Origin: Methanothrix sp.
Lineage (GTDB): Archaea; Halobacteriota; Methanosarcinia; Methanotrichales; Methanotrichaceae
Direction of reading: 5' to 3'
Assembly: GCA_023229165.1 (NCBI GenBank)
Contig: JALNZQ010000096.1
Location: 1-9,348 of the forward strand
DNA: 9,348 nt
Below, one piece after another: positions 6,653 to 9,348 of the stretch (position 1 is its first letter; the number at the start of each line of letters is the position of its first letter). The position numbers were made by a program, and so were the translations under genes. Below the pieces are notes generated by a model that was given only the letters and a program-made list of their open reading frames with translations, was not told the DNA's origin and did not search any database.

Positions 6653-6661
6653 GGTGATAAG

Positions 6662-6985
6662 CTGTATAATAGAGGTCGTGGCAGGGAAGAAGAAGGAGCT
6701 GTAATTACCAGAGTTCGTCTCCCCCGCAAACAGGATCGAGAAATATTCGGTCATGTGGAAAGTTTGCTTGGAGCCAATCGCATTAAGGTGAGATGCATCG
6801 ACGGCGTAACCAGGATGGGCCGCATACCTGGCAAGATGAAGAAGAGGATATGGATCAGACAGGGTGACGTGGTTATTGTCATTCCCTGGGAAATCCAGAA
6901 TGATAAGGCCGATGTAGTCTGGAGATACACCGGTCCCCAGGTGGACTGGCTGCAGCGTAAGGGGTTCCTGAAAGGAACCTCTTGA
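6662..6985 (+). CDS. eif1A: Translation initiation factor aIF1A, apparent CTG start
   Basis: OB-fold factor that binds the 30S A site and supports start-codon selection, homologous to bacterial IF1 and eukaryotic eIF1A. The core is unmistakable: RVRCIDG-like IKVRCIDG, then RMGRIPGKMKKRIWI, GDVVIVIPWE and ADVVWRYTG. The first GTG in frame (6755) would remove the basic tail and first strand. Reading upstream, YNRGRGREEEGAVITRVRLPRKQ matches the normal N-terminus of the family, with no ATG, GTG or TTG before the TGA at 6650. A CTG at 6662 falls where homologues have the initiator Met, and GAGGTGAT (6651-6658), complementary to the 16S 3' end, lies 3 bases before it. From CTG the protein is 107 residues, the normal length. 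A sequencing error in an ATG would look the same. It is first in an operon; RIO1 begins 25 bases later. Confidence 0.85.
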   Translation: MYNRGRGREEEGAVITRVRLPRKQDREIFGHVESLLGANRIKVRCIDGVTRMGRIPGKMKKRIWIRQGDVVIVIPWEIQNDKADVVWRYTGPQVDWLQRKGFLKGTS

Positions 6986-7010
6986 TGGGAATCTTCTTGA
7001 AAGGCACTTT

Positions 7011-7817
7011 ATGAGCAGGCGTACCAAGGACGAAGATTTCGATACCAAGATCGATGTTCTTCGTACCAGGATAAAGGACTCCGATGATCTAAACGTCCAG
7101 GATGCTGTCTTCGATAAGCGCACCCTGATGGACCTTTACCACCTGGCCAGCAAGGGCGTAATCGATGCTCTGGGCGGATCCGTCTGCACCGGCAAAGAAG
7201 CCAACATTTTTAAGGCCATCGTAGGCGAAAAAGAGCTGGCCCTAAAGATTTACCGCATCTCTACCAGCAATTTCAATGCCATGCAGGACTACTTGCATGG
7301 CGATCCGAGATTTGGAAATGTGAAGGGCACAAAGAGAGCTATTGTCGCGGCCTGGACCCGGAAGGAATTTCGAAACCTGACGCGGGCGGAAGAGGTGGGT
7401 GTAGCCGTGCCCCACCCCATAGCCATGAGGGAGAACATACTGGTTATGGATCTCATTGGCAACGGTGAGAATGTTGCCCCTCCGCTAAAAGACGTGGAAC
7501 TGGAGACGGAGGACGCCAAGCGCATTTTTGAAAAGATCGTTGAATATATCTCTGTGCTCTATAATCGCGCACAGCTCGTTCATGCCGATCTGAGCGAGTT
7601 CAATATACTCTATGACGAAGGCGAGCCGGTGATAATAGATATGGGACAGTCTGTTACGCTGGACCATCCCATGGCCCGGAGATTTCTGGAGCGCGATATA
7701 GCCAATGTGGCCCATTACTTTAAGAAAAAATATAACGTGGGCTCAACTGAGGAGATCTGGGCTAGGCTTCGCAAAGACAAAGATGAGATCGATGAGATAA
7801 ACAAAAAAGAGGGCTGA
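7011..7817 (+). CDS. rio1: RIO1-type serine protein kinase/ATPase
   Basis: 268 residues. RIO kinases act in late maturation of the small ribosomal subunit; archaeal Rio1 binds pre-30S particles. The sequence has the RIO1 form of the phosphate loop, VCTGKEANIF (58-67, usually STGKEA), the ATP-anchoring lysine K79 in LALKIYR, the catalytic HADLSEFN (191-198, D193) and the metal-binding IIDMGQ (208-213, D210). All key residues are present. The RIO-specific N-terminal helical part precedes the kinase fold, with no winged-helix domain, so it is Rio1 not Rio2. The C-terminus ends in a charged tail. The ATG at 7011 has a modest AAAGG 6 bases upstream. It lies between aIF1A and a KH protein, with 25- and 5-base gaps, so one transcript is likely. 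Confidence 0.96.
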   Translation: MSRRTKDEDFDTKIDVLRTRIKDSDDLNVQDAVFDKRTLMDLYHLASKGVIDALGGSVCTGKEANIFKAIVGEKELALKIYRISTSNFNAMQDYLHGDPRFGNVKGTKRAIVAAWTRKEFRNLTRAEEVGVAVPHPIAMRENILVMDLIGNGENVAPPLKDVELETEDAKRIFEKIVEYISVLYNRAQLVHADLSEFNILYDEGEPVIIDMGQSVTLDHPMARRFLERDIANVAHYFKKKYNVGSTEEIWARLRKDKDEIDEINKKEG

Positions 7818-7822
7818 TTTAA

Positions 7823-8365
7823 TTGGATATCAAGATTCCAGAGGAGCGCGTAGGTGTGCTGGTGGGACCGGGCGGGTCCATGAAGCGCTTTATCGAAGAG
7901 AAGACCAAGACTACTCTTGAGATAGACAGCGAGACCGGCGCGGTCTCCATAGCATCAGCTGTTGACCCATTGCAGGGCCTCCGAGTATTAGACCTGGTAA
8001 AAGCCATCGGCAGAGGCTTCTCACCGGAGAGGGCTCTGTCCATTCTTGATGACGATATGTTGATGCTCGATGTGATGGACCTGTCCAAGATGGCGGGCAC
8101 CAAGAGCGATATGGAACGCATCAAGGGCCGCATCATCGGCAAGGACGGCCGGTCGCGCGAGATCATGGAGAGGCTCTCCGGCGCCAAGGTATCTGTATAT
8201 GGCAAGACGGTAGCCATCTTGGGCTATCCGGAGCAAATGCGAGTTGCACGCACCGCCATAGAGATGCTGCTTGATGGTGCTCCGCATGGAAATGTCTACA
8301 GCTTTTTGGAGAAGAAGCATCAGGAGCTGGCCAAGGAAGAGCTGAGGGAGCAGGGCTTGCTCTGA
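7823..8365 (+). CDS. Two-KH-domain RNA-binding protein, Pno1/Dim2 family
   Basis: 180 residues with two KH domains. The first runs from about residue 5, with GPGG (15-18) as the GxxG loop. The second is centred on RIIGKDGRSR (103-112, GxxG = GKDG), followed by GAKVSVYG and the closing helix. Eukaryotic Pno1/Dim2 and Krr1 bind the 3' end of pre-18S rRNA with Rio1 and Nob1, and the archaeal protein is thought to do likewise. The start must be the TTG at 7823: an in-frame TAA (7820-7822) lies directly before it, and the next start (GTG, codon 12) would cut the first KH strand. AGAGGG about 9 bases upstream, inside the end of rio1, may be the ribosome site. The 5-base spacing to rio1 suggests translational coupling. 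Confidence 0.92.
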   Translation: MDIKIPEERVGVLVGPGGSMKRFIEEKTKTTLEIDSETGAVSIASAVDPLQGLRVLDLVKAIGRGFSPERALSILDDDMLMLDVMDLSKMAGTKSDMERIKGRIIGKDGRSREIMERLSGAKVSVYGKTVAILGYPEQMRVARTAIEMLLDGAPHGNVYSFLEKKHQELAKEELREQGLL

Positions 8366-8380
8366 GGTCTTTGCATCTCG

Positions 8381-8400
8381 TTTTCTCTTTTCTTTTTATT
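8381..8400 (+). terminator. T-rich terminator of the aIF1A-RIO1-KH operon
   Basis: A strongly T-rich stretch, TTTTCTCTTTTCTTTTTATT, begins about 15 bases after the KH protein stop. There is no hairpin. This is the typical archaeal intrinsic terminator form. Confidence 0.6.
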
Positions 8401-8472
8401 ATCTGTGTGTGAATGAGTTGATCTCCTGGGCCATGATTACCTGGTTAAAGGGCCGGCGGGCAGCTTATCAGC

Positions 8473-8480
8473 TTATATAA
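8473..8480 (+). promoter_or_regulatory. TATA box of the M50 protease gene
   Basis: TTATATAA matches the archaeal consensus well. Transcription would start near 8503, just at the GAGG ribosome site and about 12 bases before the TTG start. The box is partly built from a perfect tandem octamer, CAGCTTAT at 8461-8468 and 8469-8476. A second TATAATG lies at 8489-8495. Confidence 0.55.
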
Positions 8481-8514
8481 TGGAATCGTATAATGACTGC
8501 GCGAGGAAATAGTT

Positions 8515-9348
8515 TTGGACTTCCAGTTACAGCTTGATTATGTTGATTGGCTGCTCGTAGCTGTAGCATTGATCGGCCTGTATTCCATCCTTCTTTTGCC
8601 TTTGAAAGATAGCGAAAAATGGAAAAGCCGGGGCATATCGGTCGGAAGTGTTCTGGGCATTCCGTTGGCCATGTTTTTTCGGACCACCAGAGGCCTGAAT
8701 CTGCTGGACAGGCTGGCCCGTCCCAAGAGATTTTGGAGGATCGTGGCCTCAGCCGGCATACCTCTGGTCGTATTGAGCATGACCTATTTTTTGCTGCTGG
8801 TTCTAGCCATGACCTATTACATGATCCAGGAGCCTCCTCTGCCCAGCAGCTATAACGCTCCGAGAAACATCCTTCTCATTCCCGGTTTAAATGAGTATAT
8901 TCCCTTCGTCTGGGGCTGGATTGCTCTCTTTGTGACCATGGTAGTGCACGAGTTCGCTCACGGCATACTCAGCCGCGTTGAGGGCGTGCGCGTCAAGTCC
9001 ATGGGAATCGTCGCCGTTTTATTTGCCCCAATAGCGGCTTTTGTGGAGCCGGATGATGTGGATCTCTTCGGCAGCAAAGATATGCCGGCAAAGGTGAGCA
9101 AGGGTGCTAGAATTCGGATTCTATCTGCTGGGGTCATCTCCAATTTTATTGTGGCGGCAGTGGCTATGGCCCTCTTCTTCGGGCCGGTCATAGGAGCCAT
9201 ATCTCCAGTGGACAGGCTGATCGTAGTCGATGTTCAGGACGGCTCCAACGCAGAGATGGCTGGTTTTGAGAGCGGCATGGTGCTATTGGATGTAGATGGA
9301 AACAGAGATAGCAGCCTCGCGCAGCTCTACAGTCATCTGGGCAGTTCT
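8515..9348 (+). CDS. Site-2-protease-like M50 membrane metalloprotease, 3' end outside window
   Basis: 278 codons are open to the window edge. The start is TTG at 8515 with GAGG at 8503-8506, 8 bases upstream; an in-frame TGA at 8494-8496 bars anything longer, and no ATG or GTG lies between. It begins with a membrane segment (WLLVAVALIGLYSILLLPL, about residues 12-30), a second long hydrophobic stretch (about 83-103), then VVHEFAHG with the zinc motif HEFAH at residues 145-149, typical of intramembrane site-2 proteases. A further hydrophobic segment (about 203-226) is followed by VVDVQDGSNAEMAGFESGM, the start of a PDZ-like domain that gates substrate in this family. The second metal motif (NxxPxxxLDG) would lie past the edge. 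Such proteases release membrane-tethered regulators or cleave short membrane remnants; the substrate here is unknown. It appears to be a separate transcript from the KH operon. Confidence 0.9.
   Translation, partial: MDFQLQLDYVDWLLVAVALIGLYSILLLPLKDSEKWKSRGISVGSVLGIPLAMFFRTTRGLNLLDRLARPKRFWRIVASAGIPLVVLSMTYFLLLVLAMTYYMIQEPPLPSSYNAPRNILLIPGLNEYIPFVWGWIALFVTMVVHEFAHGILSRVEGVRVKSMGIVAVLFAPIAAFVEPDDVDLFGSKDMPAKVSKGARIRILSAGVISNFIVAAVAMALFFGPVIGAISPVDRLIVVDVQDGSNAEMAGFESGMVLLDVDGNRDSSLAQLYSHLGSS

Noticed and set aside
6623..6985. aIF1A made by UGA read-through or selenocysteine from ATG 6623
   Set aside because: The added residues MSLRSIIII do not resemble the family's N-terminus. There is no sign of a recoding element, and a Shine-Dalgarno sits right after the UGA.
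6593..7123. 176-codon minus-strand open frame across the aIF1A and rio1 starts
   Set aside because: It overlaps two clearly conserved genes, and its product has no family resemblance.
1..9348. Defence system, prophage, transposon or integrative element
   Set aside because: Every gene is a housekeeping, storage-metabolism or membrane-protease type. No integrase, transposase, toxin or nuclease is visible, and the two tRNAs show no flanking attachment-site repeats.

Overview
The window looks like the chromosome of a methanogenic archaeon, most likely Methanosarcinales and in my reading closest to Methanothrix/Methanosaeta. The taxonomic guess is inference from protein flavour. The domain is secure: it carries an archaeal initiation factor aIF1A, a RIO1 kinase and a Pno1/Dim2-type KH protein. 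Both tRNAs lack an encoded CCA, one tRNA has a bulge-helix-bulge intron, and the upstream regions carry TATA-like boxes and GGTG-type ribosome binding sites. No mobile element, CRISPR array or defence system was seen, and no stretch over 300 bases lacks a gene.

Layout. (1) 1-1379 (+): the 3' part of a TPR-repeat protein cut by the left edge, with a near-perfect tandem duplication of one repeat unit and a hairpin plus T-run terminator. (2) 5221-1443 (-): a compact three-gene operon, transcribed leftward: a single-domain KaiC/RecA-type ATPase, a GT3 (eukaryote-like) glycogen synthase and a GT4/GT5-type glycogen/starch-synthase-like glycosyltransferase. (3) 6318-5413 (-): uppS (cis-prenyltransferase), apparently leaderless, then an intron-containing tRNA-Arg(GCG). 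(4) 6442-6515 (+): tRNA-Val(CAC). (5) 6662-8365 (+): the operon aIF1A - RIO1 kinase - KH protein, joining translation initiation to small-subunit maturation. (6) 8515-end (+): the 5' part of a site-2-protease-like M50 metalloprotease, cut by the right edge.

How the genes work together. The leftward operon is a glycogen module with a KaiC-family ATPase as first gene, which makes that ATPase a candidate regulator or partner of glycogen synthesis. The rightward operon is a ribosome module. UppS would supply the polyprenyl carrier for archaeal glycan assembly.

The most notable point is the start of aIF1A. The conserved protein extends 31 codons upstream of the first GTG. The only sensible start there is a CTG at 6662, just behind a strong archaeal Shine-Dalgarno. 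Before it lie a 9-codon in-frame mini-ORF and a GC-rich hairpin. This resembles the poor-start autoregulation known for bacterial IF3 and eukaryotic eIF1. Three other genes (KaiC-like, KH protein, M50 protease) appear to start with TTG.
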